Shown here: in pieces, positions 45,657 through 54,811 of the stretch
Layout: every line of letters starts with the position of its first letter
How positions within the stretch are numbered: the stretch's first letter is position 1
NCBI GenBank assembly: GCA_015065425.1
Contig: SVQH01000011.1
Location: 1-64,000 of the forward strand
Direction: 5' to 3'
DNA length: 64,000 nucleotides
Source of the DNA: Oscillospiraceae bacterium
GTDB lineage: Bacteria; Bacillota; Clostridia; Oscillospirales; Acutalibacteraceae
Notes under the pieces: generated by a model
The model's database searches: none
Seen by the model: only the letters and a program-made list of their open reading frames with translations
Told to the model about the DNA's origin: nothing
Program-made: the position numbers and the translations under genes

Positions 45657-46555
45657 GTGTTAACCTTTGCGGAATAACCCTTGACAATCCCGTTATTCCC
45701 GCCAGCGGAACCTTCGGCTACGGTTATGAATTTGCAGAGCTTTACGATATAAATATACTCGGCACATTCTCTTTCAAGGGAACGACAAAAGAGCCGAGAT
45801 TCGGCAACCCCACTCCGAGAATAGCAGAGTGCACCGCAGGTATGATAAATGCGGTAGGGCTTCAGAATCCCGGTGTGGAAAAGGTAATTTCCGAAGAACT
45901 TCCTAAAATGAGAAAGGTTTTTCATAAACAGGTTATGGCAAATGTCAGCGGCTTTTCCGTCGAGGACTATGCTTATACCTGTGAAAAGCTTGATAAATGT
46001 GAAGAAGTGGGCTGGCTTGAAGTAAATGTCAGTTGTCCCAATGTTCACGGCGGTGGAATGAGCTTCGGCACCTCCCCCGAGGCTGCCGCCGAAGTTGCAA
46101 AGGCAGTAAAAAAGGTGACAACAAAGCCTGTTATCATAAAGCTGTCTCCCAATGTCACGGACATTGTAAGCATCGCAAAAGCCTGTGAAGAAGCGGGAGC
46201 AGACGGAATAAGCCTTATAAACACACTTCTCGGAATGAGAATTGACCTTAAAACAAAAAAACCTGTAATTGCCAATAAAATGGGCGGCTTTTCGGGAAGT
46301 GCAATATTTCCCGTCGCCGTAAGAATGGTATATCAGGTGGCTTCTGCCGTAAATATTCCCGTTGTGGGAATGGGCGGTGTAGCTTCTGCGGAAGATGTAA
46401 TTGAAATGATGCTCGCAGGTGCTACGGCTGTTGAAATCGGTGCACAAAACCTCGTAGACCCTTATGCCGCAAGAGACATAATAAATGACCTTCCCCGTGT
46501 AATGGAGAAGTACAGAATAAATTCGCTTGAAGAAATTATAGGAGGAGCAAGATAA
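45644..46555 (+). CDS. pyrD: Dihydroorotate dehydrogenase, class 1B
   Basis: The protein has 303 residues. AAGGAGG lies upstream of the ATG at 45644. The catalytic base is Cys in [12 protein letters not shown], which marks the class 1B, NAD-linked enzyme and agrees with the adjoining pyrK. FMN-binding glycines ([11 protein letters not shown]) are present. It shares one base with pyrF. Confidence 0.96.
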   Translation: MGKMSVNLCGITLDNPVIPASGTFGYGYEFAELYDINILGTFSFKGTTKEPRFGNPTPRIAECTAGMINAVGLQNPGVEKVISEELPKMRKVFHKQVMANVSGFSVEDYAYTCEKLDKCEEVGWLEVNVSCPNVHGGGMSFGTSPEAAAEVAKAVKKVTTKPVIIKLSPNVTDIVSIAKACEEAGADGISLINTLLGMRIDLKTKKPVIANKMGGFSGSAIFPVAVRMVYQVASAVNIPVVGMGGVASAEDVIEMMLAGATAVEIGAQNLVDPYAARDIINDLPRVMEKYRINSLEEIIGGAR

Positions 46556-47253
46556 TGGGTAAAGATGTAATTATTGCCTGCGATTTTCCGAACAAAGAAA
46601 AGGTTATGAATTTCCTTGACCTTTTCACTGAAGAAAAGCCCTTTGTAAAAATAGGCATGGAGCTTTTTTACGGTGCAGGTCCTGAAATTGTTAGAGAAAT
46701 CAAAGCAAGAGGTCATAAGATATTCCTCGACTTAAAGCTTCACGACATTCCCAATACAGTAAAAAAATCAATGGCTGTTCTCTCGGGACTTGATGTTGAT
46801 ATGACAAATCTTCATGCTGCAGGTACTGTCAGAATGATGGAAGCCGCCATTGAAGGATTGACAAGAGAAGACGGTACCCGTCCCATTCTCATTGCAGTAA
46901 CCCAGCTTACCTCCACAGACCAGGAAGCTATGGAAAATGACCTTCTTATCAAAGAACCCATTGATAAGGTTGTTATGCACTATGCCGAAAATGCAAAAAA
47001 AGCAGGCCTTGACGGTGTTGTATGCTCGCCCCTTGAAGCAGAAAAGGTACATTCAGTGTGCGGTAAAGACTTCGTTACAGTCACACCCGGTGTACGCTTT
47101 GCTGACGGAGATATAGGTGACCAGAAGAGAGTTATGACTCCCGAAGAAGCAAAAAAAATAGGCTCCGATTATATAGTTGTGGGAAGACCCATCACAGGTG
47201 CAGAAGACCCCGTTGCAGCATATAGAAGATGCGTTAAAGAATTTGTTGGTTAA
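46555..47253 (+). CDS. pyrF: Orotidine-5'-phosphate decarboxylase
   Basis: The protein has 232 residues. It makes UMP. The catalytic segment [13 protein letters not shown] contains the Asp-Lys-Asp charge network. The ATG overlaps the pyrD stop (TAATG). Confidence 0.95.
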   Translation: MGKDVIIACDFPNKEKVMNFLDLFTEEKPFVKIGMELFYGAGPEIVREIKARGHKIFLDLKLHDIPNTVKKSMAVLSGLDVDMTNLHAAGTVRMMEAAIEGLTREDGTRPILIAVTQLTSTDQEAMENDLLIKEPIDKVVMHYAENAKKAGLDGVVCSPLEAEKVHSVCGKDFVTVTPGVRFADGDIGDQKRVMTPEEAKKIGSDYIVVGRPITGAEDPVAAYRRCVKEFVG

Positions 47254-47264
47254 GGAGAATATTT

Positions 47265-47921
47265 ATGGAAAGCTATAAGAGAGAATTTATACAGTTTTTA
47301 GAGGGTGCAGGAGTTCTCAAGTTCGGTGATTTTACCGCTAAGAGCGGAAGAAAAATACCCTATTTCATAAATGCAGGCGACATCAAAACAGGAGACCAGA
47401 TTTCAAAGCTCGGTGAGTTTTATGCAAAGGCATATTTTGAAAAAGTAGGTAACAAAAAAACTGTTCTTTACGGCCCTGCATACAAAGGTATCCCCATTGC
47501 AGTTTCTGTTGCAGTTGCCCTTTCAAAGGAAGGACTTGATGTTCCCTTCTTCTTCAACAGAAAAGAGGAAAAAGACCACGGCGAGGGTGGTGTTTTCGTA
47601 GGTTATAAGCCTCAGGCAGGCGAAGAAATAGTAATCGTTGAAGATGTTATCACAGCAGGAACCGCCATCAGAGAAAGCATGGCAATTCTCTCCTCCCTTA
47701 AGGACACAAAGGTTGCCGCGACATTCGTTATGGTTGACAGAAAAGAAAAAGGACAAACCGAAAAGTCCGCTATGGCAGAAGTAGGTGAAGAATTCGGCTT
47801 CCCCGTATACTCTGTTGTTGATGTATATGACATTATTGAATATCTTGAAGAAAAACCCGAAAACAAGGAAAATGTTGACCGTATAAAAGCATACCTTGAA
47901 ATCAACGGTGCAAAAGCATAA
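47265..47921 (+). CDS. pyrE: Orotate phosphoribosyltransferase
   Basis: The protein has 218 residues. The PRPP loop is VIVEDVITAGTAI, and LYGPAYKGIPIAV is a family signature. AAGGAG precedes the start, 11 bp after pyrF. Confidence 0.96.
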   Translation: MESYKREFIQFLEGAGVLKFGDFTAKSGRKIPYFINAGDIKTGDQISKLGEFYAKAYFEKVGNKKTVLYGPAYKGIPIAVSVAVALSKEGLDVPFFFNRKEEKDHGEGGVFVGYKPQAGEEIVIVEDVITAGTAIRESMAILSSLKDTKVAATFVMVDRKEKGQTEKSAMAEVGEEFGFPVYSVVDVYDIIEYLEEKPENKENVDRIKAYLEINGAKA

Positions 47922-47943
47922 AAAAGAAAGGAAACGGGAATAA

Positions 47944-49029
47944 ATGAGAAGTCTTATAAGTATTTTTGATTTATCCGTCCCCGAAATAGATGAGCTTATA
48001 GAAACTGCAAAAGATATAATAGATAATCCTGAAAAATATGCAGACAAATGCAAGAGAAAAAAACTTGCAACACTCTTCTATGAGCCCTCCACCAGAACAA
48101 GACTCAGTTTTGAAGCAGCCATGCTGGAACTGGGCGGGTCTGTTCTCGGCTTCTCGGAAGCCTCAAGCTCCTCTGCAGCTAAAGGTGAGAGTGTAGCCGA
48201 CACTTCAAAGGTCATCAGTTGTTATGCTGATATAATTGCCATGCGTCACCCTAAAGAAGGTGCACCCTTTGTTGCAGCTGAAAATGCGGATGTCCCCGTA
48301 ATAAATGCCGGTGACGGAGGACATAATCACCCCACACAGACACTCACAGACCTGCTCACAATTAACCGTGAAAAGGGAAAACTGGGCGGCTTTACAATAG
48401 GCTTCTGCGGAGACCTCAGATACGGAAGAACGGTTCATTCTCTTATTGAAGCACTGTCCCGTTATGAAGATATTAATGTAGTGCTTATTTCCCCCACAGA
48501 ACTGCGTCTTCCCGGAAACATAAAGAAAAAGTATCTCACAGAGGGAAAATTCAAAGAGACTAAAAGCCTTGAAGAAGCCCTTCCCGAGCTTGACATACTC
48601 TATATGACAAGAATTCAGCAGGAGAGATTTTCCGACTTTGACGAATATCTCAAGCTGAAGGATTCTTACTGCCTTGACACCGAAAAGCTTACATTGGCAA
48701 AAGAGAGCCTTACAATAATGCATCCCCTTCCCCGCGTAAATGAAATAAGTGTAGGAGTGGATAAGGATCCCAGAGCCTGTTATTTCAAGCAGGCACTCAA
48801 CGGAAAATACATAAGAATGGCACTTATATTGAAGCTTCTTGAAGAAGCCGAAAAGGACAGTGTTTATTACCCTGTTACAGATTTTGTAATCGACCATTCA
48901 CTCAGATGTGACAACAAAAAATGTATCACAAGCGTAGAACAGGAGCTTCAGCACAAATTCCGTCTCACAGACCCCGAAAACGGCGTTTACAGATGCATTT
49001 ATTGTGAAAGACAGAGCAATAAAAACTGA
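47944..49029 (+). CDS. pyrB: Aspartate carbamoyltransferase with PyrI-type zinc tail
   Basis: The protein has 361 residues. The first 305 or so form a normal catalytic chain: [13 protein letters not shown] binds carbamoyl phosphate and HPLPRVNEI binds aspartate. About 50 extra residues carry Cys322-x4-Cys327-x23-Cys351-x2-Cys354. This is exactly the spacing of the zinc cysteines (109, 114, 138, 141) of the E. coli regulatory chain PyrI. The nucleotide-binding half of PyrI is missing and no pyrI gene follows. The tail may stabilise assembly without allosteric control (inference). It is the last gene of the operon; no clear terminator is seen. Confidence 0.95.
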   Translation: MRSLISIFDLSVPEIDELIETAKDIIDNPEKYADKCKRKKLATLFYEPSTRTRLSFEAAMLELGGSVLGFSEASSSSAAKGESVADTSKVISCYADIIAMRHPKEGAPFVAAENADVPVINAGDGGHNHPTQTLTDLLTINREKGKLGGFTIGFCGDLRYGRTVHSLIEALSRYEDINVVLISPTELRLPGNIKKKYLTEGKFKETKSLEEALPELDILYMTRIQQERFSDFDEYLKLKDSYCLDTEKLTLAKESLTIMHPLPRVNEISVGVDKDPRACYFKQALNGKYIRMALILKLLEEAEKDSVYYPVTDFVIDHSLRCDNKKCITSVEQELQHKFRLTDPENGVYRCIYCERQSNKN

Positions 49030-49050
49030 TTTGGTAAGTTTTTTTGTGCC

Positions 49051-49079
49051 TTGACTTGATTCGGTATTTATGTTAATAT
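49051..49079 (+). promoter_or_regulatory. pur operon promoter
   Basis: TTGACT (49051-49056), a 17-bp spacer and TAATAT (49074-49079). The start is expected near 49086, just before the riboswitch. Confidence 0.75.
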
Positions 49080-49100
49080 AAATATTGTAATTATTAAAGA

Positions 49101-49210
49101 AAACCTGCAACTGACGGATTAATGTGGAGCACCACAAAGAAGCAGGATTTTCTTCAGCCGACCGTCTGGGCTCATTTGCTTTACAAAGTAAGTGTGCCCT
49201 TTTGTTTTTT
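49101..49210 (+). promoter_or_regulatory. ZTP (pfl) riboswitch with attenuator
   Basis: P1 pairs CCTGC (49104-49108) with GCAGG (49142-49146), enclosing a TGTGGAGCACCACA hairpin. The conserved 3' core CCGACCGTCTGGGC lies at 49158-49171. The GGGC of the core (49168-49171) also begins a terminator stem closed by GCCC (49196-49199) and followed by a T-rich tract. ZTP/ZMP binding should stabilise the core and block termination, turning on purine genes when 10-formyl-THF runs short. Confidence 0.9.
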
Positions 49211-49234
49211 CACAAATTCTAAGGAGGTAAAAAA

Positions 49235-49723
49235 ATGAAGAAAGTCGGAATTGTTATGGGAAGCGACAGCGACCTTCCCATCATAAAAAAAGCTACGGAT
49301 ACATTAAAAGAGCTTGATATCCCCTTTGAGGTACATATATATTCAGCTCACCGCACCCCTGAAGAAGCAAGAGATTTTTCCCTTCACGCAAGAGAGAACG
49401 GCTTCGGTGCAATAATCTGTGCAGCCGGAATGGCAGCACATCTTGCAGGTGCAGTTGCAGCTAACACTACCCTTCCCGTTATCGGAATTCCCTGTAAATC
49501 CTCCGTACTTGACGGTATGGATGCACTTTTGTCTACGGTTATGATGCCTCCCGGAATTCCCGTTGCAACGGTTGCAATAAACGGCGGCATGAATGCGGCA
49601 CTTCTTGCGGCACAGATGATAGCCATTGAAGACTCAGCTCTTGCACACAAGCTTGACGAAAAGAGAAAAGCAGCTGCAGCAGTGGTTCTCGAAAAGGACA
49701 AAAATGTTCTTTCTCAGCTTTAA
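49235..49723 (+). CDS. purE: N5-carboxyaminoimidazole ribonucleotide mutase
   Basis: The protein has 162 residues, class I. GSDSDLPI and YSAHRTPEE form the active site. AAGGAGG is upstream. The class I mutase normally needs PurK, which is not in this operon. It is the first gene after the ZTP switch. Confidence 0.95.
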   Translation: MKKVGIVMGSDSDLPIIKKATDTLKELDIPFEVHIYSAHRTPEEARDFSLHARENGFGAIICAAGMAAHLAGAVAANTTLPVIGIPCKSSVLDGMDALLSTVMMPPGIPVATVAINGGMNAALLAAQMIAIEDSALAHKLDEKRKAAAAVVLEKDKNVLSQL

Positions 49724-49759
49724 CATCACATAAATCCCGGGCAAAAAGGAGGAAGAAAA

Positions 49760-51184
49760 ATGGGCGGATTTTTCGGTGCTGCCTGCAAAGAGGACGCTAT
49801 GAGCGATGTGTTTTTCGGTACTGACTACCATTCACATCTCGGAACAAAAAGCGGCGGTATGGCAGCTTATGACAAAAAAATCGGTTTACAGAGAGTTATT
49901 CATAATATTCAGAACTCTCCTTTCAGAACAAAATTTGAAGATATATTCGATGAAATGGAAGGCTCGTCGGCAATAGGCTGTATAAATGACAGTGAGCCTC
50001 AGCCCCTTCTCATACGTTCAAATCTCGGCACTTATGCTATATGCATAATAGGCATTATCAACAATGCCGAAGCACTTATAAAGCAATATCTCACCTTTTC
50101 AAGCGGACACTTCGGTGCCATGACGGGAGGTGCGGTAAACTCCACGGAGCTCGTAGCAGCTCTCATAAATCAGAAAAGCAATTTCGTTGAGGGCATTACC
50201 TTTGCTCAGGACTCCATTGAGGGTACGGCAAACATAATGATTCTCAAGGATGACGGTGCAATAATTGCCGCCCGTGATAAAATGGGAAGAATTCCCGTAA
50301 TTCTCGGCAAAAGCGATGACGGATACTGTGCCGCATTTGAATCTTTTGCTTATAAAAAGCTCGGTTATTCCGATTACAGAGAACTTGGTCCCGGAGAAAT
50401 TGTAGAAATTACTTCAGACGGTGTCACACAGCTGAGTCCCCCTCGTAAAGAAATGCGTATATGTTCTTTCCTGTGGACTTATTACGGCTATTCGACTTCC
50501 ACCTACGAAGGTGTAAATGTGGAAGTTATGCGTTATAAAAACGGTGTGGTACTTGCAAGGAATGACGAAAAGAACAATCTTTGCAAAAATATTGACTACG
50601 TTGGCGGTGTACCCGATTCGGGAACTCCTCACGCAATAGGCTACGCCAACGAAAGTGATATACCTTTTGCAAGACCTTTTATAAAATATACCCCCACATG
50701 GCCCAGAAGTTTTACGCCTTCAAATCAGAAGGAAAGAAACAGAATTGCAAAAATGAAACAGATTCCCGTTCACGAGCTTATTGAAGATAAGAATCTTCTT
50801 TTTGTTGACGATTCAATAGTAAGAGGAACTCAGCTTCGTGAAACAGTTGATTTCCTTTACGATAACGGAGCCAAGGCAGTTCACATGCGTTCAGCCTGCC
50901 CACCTATTATGTACGGTTGTAAATATCTTAATTTTTCAAGAGCCACAAACGACATGGAGCTTATAACAAGAAGCACCGTATATGAGTTGGAAGGTGATGA
51001 GGGCATGAATCATCTTGATGAGTATTCAGATCCCTCAACCGAAAGAGGTAAGAAGCTCAGACAAACCATAAGCAATAAGCTTCATTTTGCATCCCTCGAA
51101 TTTCAGACAATGGAAGGTCTTATAGAAGCTATAGGACTTCCTGCAGAAAAACTTTGTACCTATTGTTGGAACGGAAAGGAATAA
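49760..51184 (+). CDS. purF: Amidophosphoribosyltransferase, glutaminase site lost
   Basis: The protein has 474 residues. AAAAAGGAGG fixes the start. The phosphoribosyl half is intact (LFVDDSIVRGTQLRE), and the Fe-S ligands appear kept (Cys235, Cys387, Cys466, Cys469). The N-terminal Ntn-glutaminase fold is altered. The N-terminus is MGGFFGAACK, so the Cys nucleophile after Met is Gly. The usual RYSTAG segment (Arg73 in E. coli) is absent from the AIGCIND region (71-77). HNGN reads IIGIINN (96-102), and the later Asp is missing (NSTE, 127-130). Glutamine hydrolysis is therefore unlikely; free ammonia or a partner glutaminase may feed it. I recall similar MGGFFG-type PurF proteins in Clostridia and Bacteroidetes. 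Confidence 0.9.
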   Translation: MGGFFGAACKEDAMSDVFFGTDYHSHLGTKSGGMAAYDKKIGLQRVIHNIQNSPFRTKFEDIFDEMEGSSAIGCINDSEPQPLLIRSNLGTYAICIIGIINNAEALIKQYLTFSSGHFGAMTGGAVNSTELVAALINQKSNFVEGITFAQDSIEGTANIMILKDDGAIIAARDKMGRIPVILGKSDDGYCAAFESFAYKKLGYSDYRELGPGEIVEITSDGVTQLSPPRKEMRICSFLWTYYGYSTSTYEGVNVEVMRYKNGVVLARNDEKNNLCKNIDYVGGVPDSGTPHAIGYANESDIPFARPFIKYTPTWPRSFTPSNQKERNRIAKMKQIPVHELIEDKNLLFVDDSIVRGTQLRETVDFLYDNGAKAVHMRSACPPIMYGCKYLNFSRATNDMELITRSTVYELEGDEGMNHLDEYSDPSTERGKKLRQTISNKLHFASLEFQTMEGLIEAIGLPAEKLCTYCWNGKE

Positions 51185-51189
51185 TAATT

Positions 51190-52239
51190 ATGATAGAAAA
51201 CTCAAGATCTGAAAGCTATGCAGCAGCGGGCGTTGATATTACTGCAGGCTATAAGGCTGTTGAACTGATGAAAAAGCATGTTGCAAGAACCCGCAATGAG
51301 GGTTCTGTAGATGATGTGGGAGGTTTCGGCGGTTGCTTTGATCTGAGCATCATTGCCGGAATGGAACATCCTGTTTCTGTCGCCGGTACCGACGGTTGCG
51401 GTACTAAAGTTAAATTGGCTATTCTTATGGATAAGCACGATACAATCGGCATTGATGCAGTTGCTATGTGTGTAAATGACATCATCTGCGTAGGTGCAAA
51501 GCCTTTATATTTCCTGGACTATATTGCCTGCGGCAAAAATGTTCCCGAGAAAATTGCAGAAATCGTCAGCGGCGTTGCTGAAGGCTGCGTTCAGTCCGGT
51601 GCTGCACTTATCGGCGGTGAAACTGCTGAGCATCCCGGTCTTATGCCCGAAGAAGATTACGACCTTGCAGGTTTCGCTGTAGGTGTTGTAGATAAGCCTA
51701 AAATGATTGATAACAGCAAAATGGCTGTAGGTGATGTGGTTATCGCACTTCCTTCAACCGGTATCCACTCCAACGGCTTCAGCTTATGCCGTAAGGTTTT
51801 TGATATTGATAACAATAATCCCGAGCTTTATACAGCACGTGAAGAGCTTGGCGGAAAAAGTATTGCTGAAGCTTTGCTTGTTCCCACTAAAATTTATGTA
51901 AAGCCCGTTCTCAAGCTTATTGAAAAAGTCAATGTCAAAGGCATTTCCCACATCACAGGCGGCGGCTTCTATGAAAATATTCCGAGAAGTATTCCCGACG
52001 GGCTGTGTGCAAAGATTGACAAATCCGCAGTTAAGGTTCTTCCCATATTTGACGTAATTGCAAAATGGGGAAATATTCCCGAACGCGATATGTATAACAC
52101 CTACAATATGGGTGTAGGTATGAGCATTGTGGTTCCTGCTGATGAAGTTAACCTTTCCCTTGACATTCTTAAGGAAAACGGAATTGATGCTTATGTTATC
52201 GGTGAAATTATTGAAGGCGAAGAGAAGGTGCTTCTGTAA
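51190..52239 (+). CDS. purM: Phosphoribosylformylglycinamidine cyclo-ligase
   Basis: The protein has 349 residues. It makes AIR. GTDGCGTKVKLA and GGETAEHPG are AIR synthetase signatures. The start at 51190 follows AAAGGAA, 5 bp after purF. It shares one base with purN. Confidence 0.96.
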   Translation: MIENSRSESYAAAGVDITAGYKAVELMKKHVARTRNEGSVDDVGGFGGCFDLSIIAGMEHPVSVAGTDGCGTKVKLAILMDKHDTIGIDAVAMCVNDIICVGAKPLYFLDYIACGKNVPEKIAEIVSGVAEGCVQSGAALIGGETAEHPGLMPEEDYDLAGFAVGVVDKPKMIDNSKMAVGDVVIALPSTGIHSNGFSLCRKVFDIDNNNPELYTAREELGGKSIAEALLVPTKIYVKPVLKLIEKVNVKGISHITGGGFYENIPRSIPDGLCAKIDKSAVKVLPIFDVIAKWGNIPERDMYNTYNMGVGMSIVVPADEVNLSLDILKENGIDAYVIGEIIEGEEKVLL

Positions 52240-52865
52240 TGTATAAGAGAATCGTAGTTCTTGTTTCCGGCGGCGGAACAAATCTTCAGGCTCTTATTGA
52301 TGCAGAAAAATGCGGAAAACTGGGAAACGGAAAAATCACCTGTGTAATTGCTTCAAAAGCTGATGCTTACGCACTTACACGTGCCCAAGAAAACGGAATT
52401 AAAACAAGAACACTTATAAGAAAAGATTATGAGGATATTTCATCATACAGCTGTGCTATGAGAGATTTACTGCTGGAAGAAAAAGCAGATCTGATAGTTT
52501 ATGCAGGCTTTATGACCATCCTTGATGAAAATGTCTGTGATGCTTTTCAGTATAAAATGATCAATGTGCATCCCGCACTTATTCCGTCCTTCTGCGGAAA
52601 GGGATATTACGGCTTGCACGTTCACGAGGAAGCCTTGCAAAAAGGTGTCAAGGTTTCAGGTGCCACCGTTCATTTTGTAACTGCTGAATGTGATGCAGGA
52701 CCGATAATTTTACAAAAAGCAGTAGAAGTCATGGAAGATGACACACCCGAAGCATTGCAAAAGAGAATAATGGAACAGGCAGAGTGGAAAATTCTTCCCA
52801 AGGCTGTTCAGCTTTTCTGCGATGACAGAATAACCGTAAAAAACAACAAAACATATATCAAATAA
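52239..52865 (+). CDS. purN: Glycinamide ribonucleotide formyltransferase
   Basis: The protein has 208 residues. It uses 10-formyl-THF. The catalytic Asn-x-His is in INVHPALIPSF and the Asp in ECDAGPII. The N-terminal VSGGGTNLQAL binds phosphate. The start overlaps purM (TAATG). Confidence 0.95.
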   Translation: MYKRIVVLVSGGGTNLQALIDAEKCGKLGNGKITCVIASKADAYALTRAQENGIKTRTLIRKDYEDISSYSCAMRDLLLEEKADLIVYAGFMTILDENVCDAFQYKMINVHPALIPSFCGKGYYGLHVHEEALQKGVKVSGATVHFVTAECDAGPIILQKAVEVMEDDTPEALQKRIMEQAEWKILPKAVQLFCDDRITVKNNKTYIK

Positions 52866-52880
52866 CCGGAGGAAATCTAA

Positions 52881-53597
52881 ATGGAAATCAAGTCTCTTGA
52901 ATGTGAACTTAATTCACTTCCCTACCACGGCAGAGGCATTATTATAGGCAAAAGTGCCGACGGCAAAAAGGCAATTACCGCTTACTTTATAATGGGCAGA
53001 AGCGTTAACAGCCGTAACAGAGTTTTTGTGTCCGAAGGCGATGCTATGAGAACAAAGGCATTTGATGAATCAAAGATGACTGATCCCCATCTTATTATCT
53101 ATTATCCCGTAAGAGTTCTCGGCAACAAGACCATAGTTACAAACGGCGACCAGACTGATACGATATATGAGCTTATGGATAAGCAGATGACATTTGAACA
53201 GGCTCTCAGAACCCGTGAATTTGAAGACGATGCTCCGAATTACACACCCCGTATTTCTGGTATCATTCACCACGAAAAAGGCGAAATGAATTACGCTTTA
53301 TCAATTCTCAAATCAGCAGACGGTGACGGCAGCTCCTGTCAGAGATACACTTTCGCTTATAACAATCCCATTGCAGGTAAAGCAAAGTTCATCCATACAT
53401 ATAAATGCGACGGAAATCCCCTTCCCAGCTTTGAAGGCGAACCAAAAACACTTGAACTTCCCGATGTTGACATTGATACATTGACTGACATTATCTGGAA
53501 AAACCTTAATGAAGACAATAAGGTTTCTCTTTTTGTAAGATATATTGACCTCACTACAGGTGAATTTGATTCAAGAATCGTAAACAAAAACGTATAA
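52881..53597 (+). CDS. Stand-alone IMP cyclohydrolase, PurO-like
   Basis: The protein has 238 residues. It resembles the IMP_cyclohyd family (archaeal PurO fold) rather than the N-terminal domain of bacterial PurH. PYHGRGIIIGKSADGKKA and YFIMGRSVNSRNRVF match that family by eye. It should close FAICAR to IMP. The AICAR transformylase domain is encoded by the next gene, so PurH is split with a non-homologous cyclohydrolase. Confidence 0.88.
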   Translation: MEIKSLECELNSLPYHGRGIIIGKSADGKKAITAYFIMGRSVNSRNRVFVSEGDAMRTKAFDESKMTDPHLIIYYPVRVLGNKTIVTNGDQTDTIYELMDKQMTFEQALRTREFEDDAPNYTPRISGIIHHEKGEMNYALSILKSADGDGSSCQRYTFAYNNPIAGKAKFIHTYKCDGNPLPSFEGEPKTLELPDVDIDTLTDIIWKNLNEDNKVSLFVRYIDLTTGEFDSRIVNKNV

Positions 53598-53608
53598 GGA
53601 GATTTAAC

Positions 53609-54793
53609 ATGAAAGAGTTTGAACTTAAATACGGCTGTAATCCCAATCAGAAGCCTTCAAAAATATTTATGGACGGCGGACAGGACCTTCCCATTGAAAT
53701 ATTAAGCGGCAGACCCGGTTACATAAATTTCCTTGATGCTTTCAATTCATGGCAGCTTGTAAAGGAATTAAAGGAAGCAACAGGACTTCCCGCAGTAACC
53801 TCTTTCAAACATGTAAGCCCCACTTCCGCTGCTGTGGGAATAAAGCTTTCCGACACGCTCAAAAAGGCTTGTTTCGTTGATGACATTGAAGGTCTTGACG
53901 AAAGCCCCCTCGCATGTGCTTATGCAAGAGCCAGAGGTACAGACAGAATGTGCTCCTTTGGCGACTGGGTAGCACTTTCCGATGTGTGCGATGTAACAAC
54001 AGCACTTCTTATTAAAAGAGAAGTTTCCGACGGTGTTATCGCTCCGGGATACGAGCCCGAAGCACTTGAAATATTAAAGTCCAAGAGAAAAGGCAACTAC
54101 AATATAGTTAAAATTGACCCCGATTATGTTCCAGAAGAAATCGAAAGGAAGCACGTTTTCGGTATAACATTCGAGCAGGGCAGAAACAACTATAAGATTG
54201 ACGCTTCACTTCTTAATAACATCGTAACCGCAAATAAGGACATACCCGAAGAAGCGGCAAGAGACCTTGTAATTTCTCTTATTACACTTAAATACACTCA
54301 GTCAAACTCCGTTTGCTATGCTTATGACGGACAGGCAATAGGCGTGGGTGCCGGTCAGCAGTCAAGAATTCACTGTACCCGTCTTGCCGGTACAAAGGCT
54401 GATACATGGTTCCTTCGTCAGCACGAAAAGGTTCTGAACCTTCCCTTTAAGCCCGAAATCGGAAGACCCGACCGTGATAATGTTATTGACGGCTACATCA
54501 ACAAAAATGAAGAAGATGTATGTGCAGACGGCAACTGGCAGAAGTATTTTACTTCACAGCCCGAACCTTTTACCGCAGAAGAAATGAGAGCTTTCCTTGA
54601 TTCCCGTGACGGTGTTGCACTCGGCTCTGACGCATTTTTCCCCTTCTCCGACAATATTGAAAGGGCAAAGAAGAGCGGCGTAAAGTATGTTGTACAGCCC
54701 GGCGGTTCAATCCGTGACGACCTTGTTATCGAATGTGCCGACAAGTACGACATGGCTATGGCTTTCACGGGAATGCGTTTATTCCACCATTAA
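53609..54793 (+). CDS. purH: AICAR transformylase, PurH C-terminal domain alone
   Basis: The protein has 394 residues. It contains only the transformylase part of PurH: TSFKHVSPTSAAVG, GAGQQSRIHCTRLAG and the terminal YVVQPGGSIRDD match. The MGS-like cyclohydrolase domain of normal PurH (about 200 residues) is absent. AAGGAG precedes the start, 11 bp after the PurO-like gene. Confidence 0.94.
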   Translation: MKEFELKYGCNPNQKPSKIFMDGGQDLPIEILSGRPGYINFLDAFNSWQLVKELKEATGLPAVTSFKHVSPTSAAVGIKLSDTLKKACFVDDIEGLDESPLACAYARARGTDRMCSFGDWVALSDVCDVTTALLIKREVSDGVIAPGYEPEALEILKSKRKGNYNIVKIDPDYVPEEIERKHVFGITFEQGRNNYKIDASLLNNIVTANKDIPEEAARDLVISLITLKYTQSNSVCYAYDGQAIGVGAGQQSRIHCTRLAGTKADTWFLRQHEKVLNLPFKPEIGRPDRDNVIDGYINKNEEDVCADGNWQKYFTSQPEPFTAEEMRAFLDSRDGVALGSDAFFPFSDNIERAKKSGVKYVVQPGGSIRDDLVIECADKYDMAMAFTGMRLFHH

Positions 54794-54811
54794 TTGACGG
54801 AGAAAATAAAA

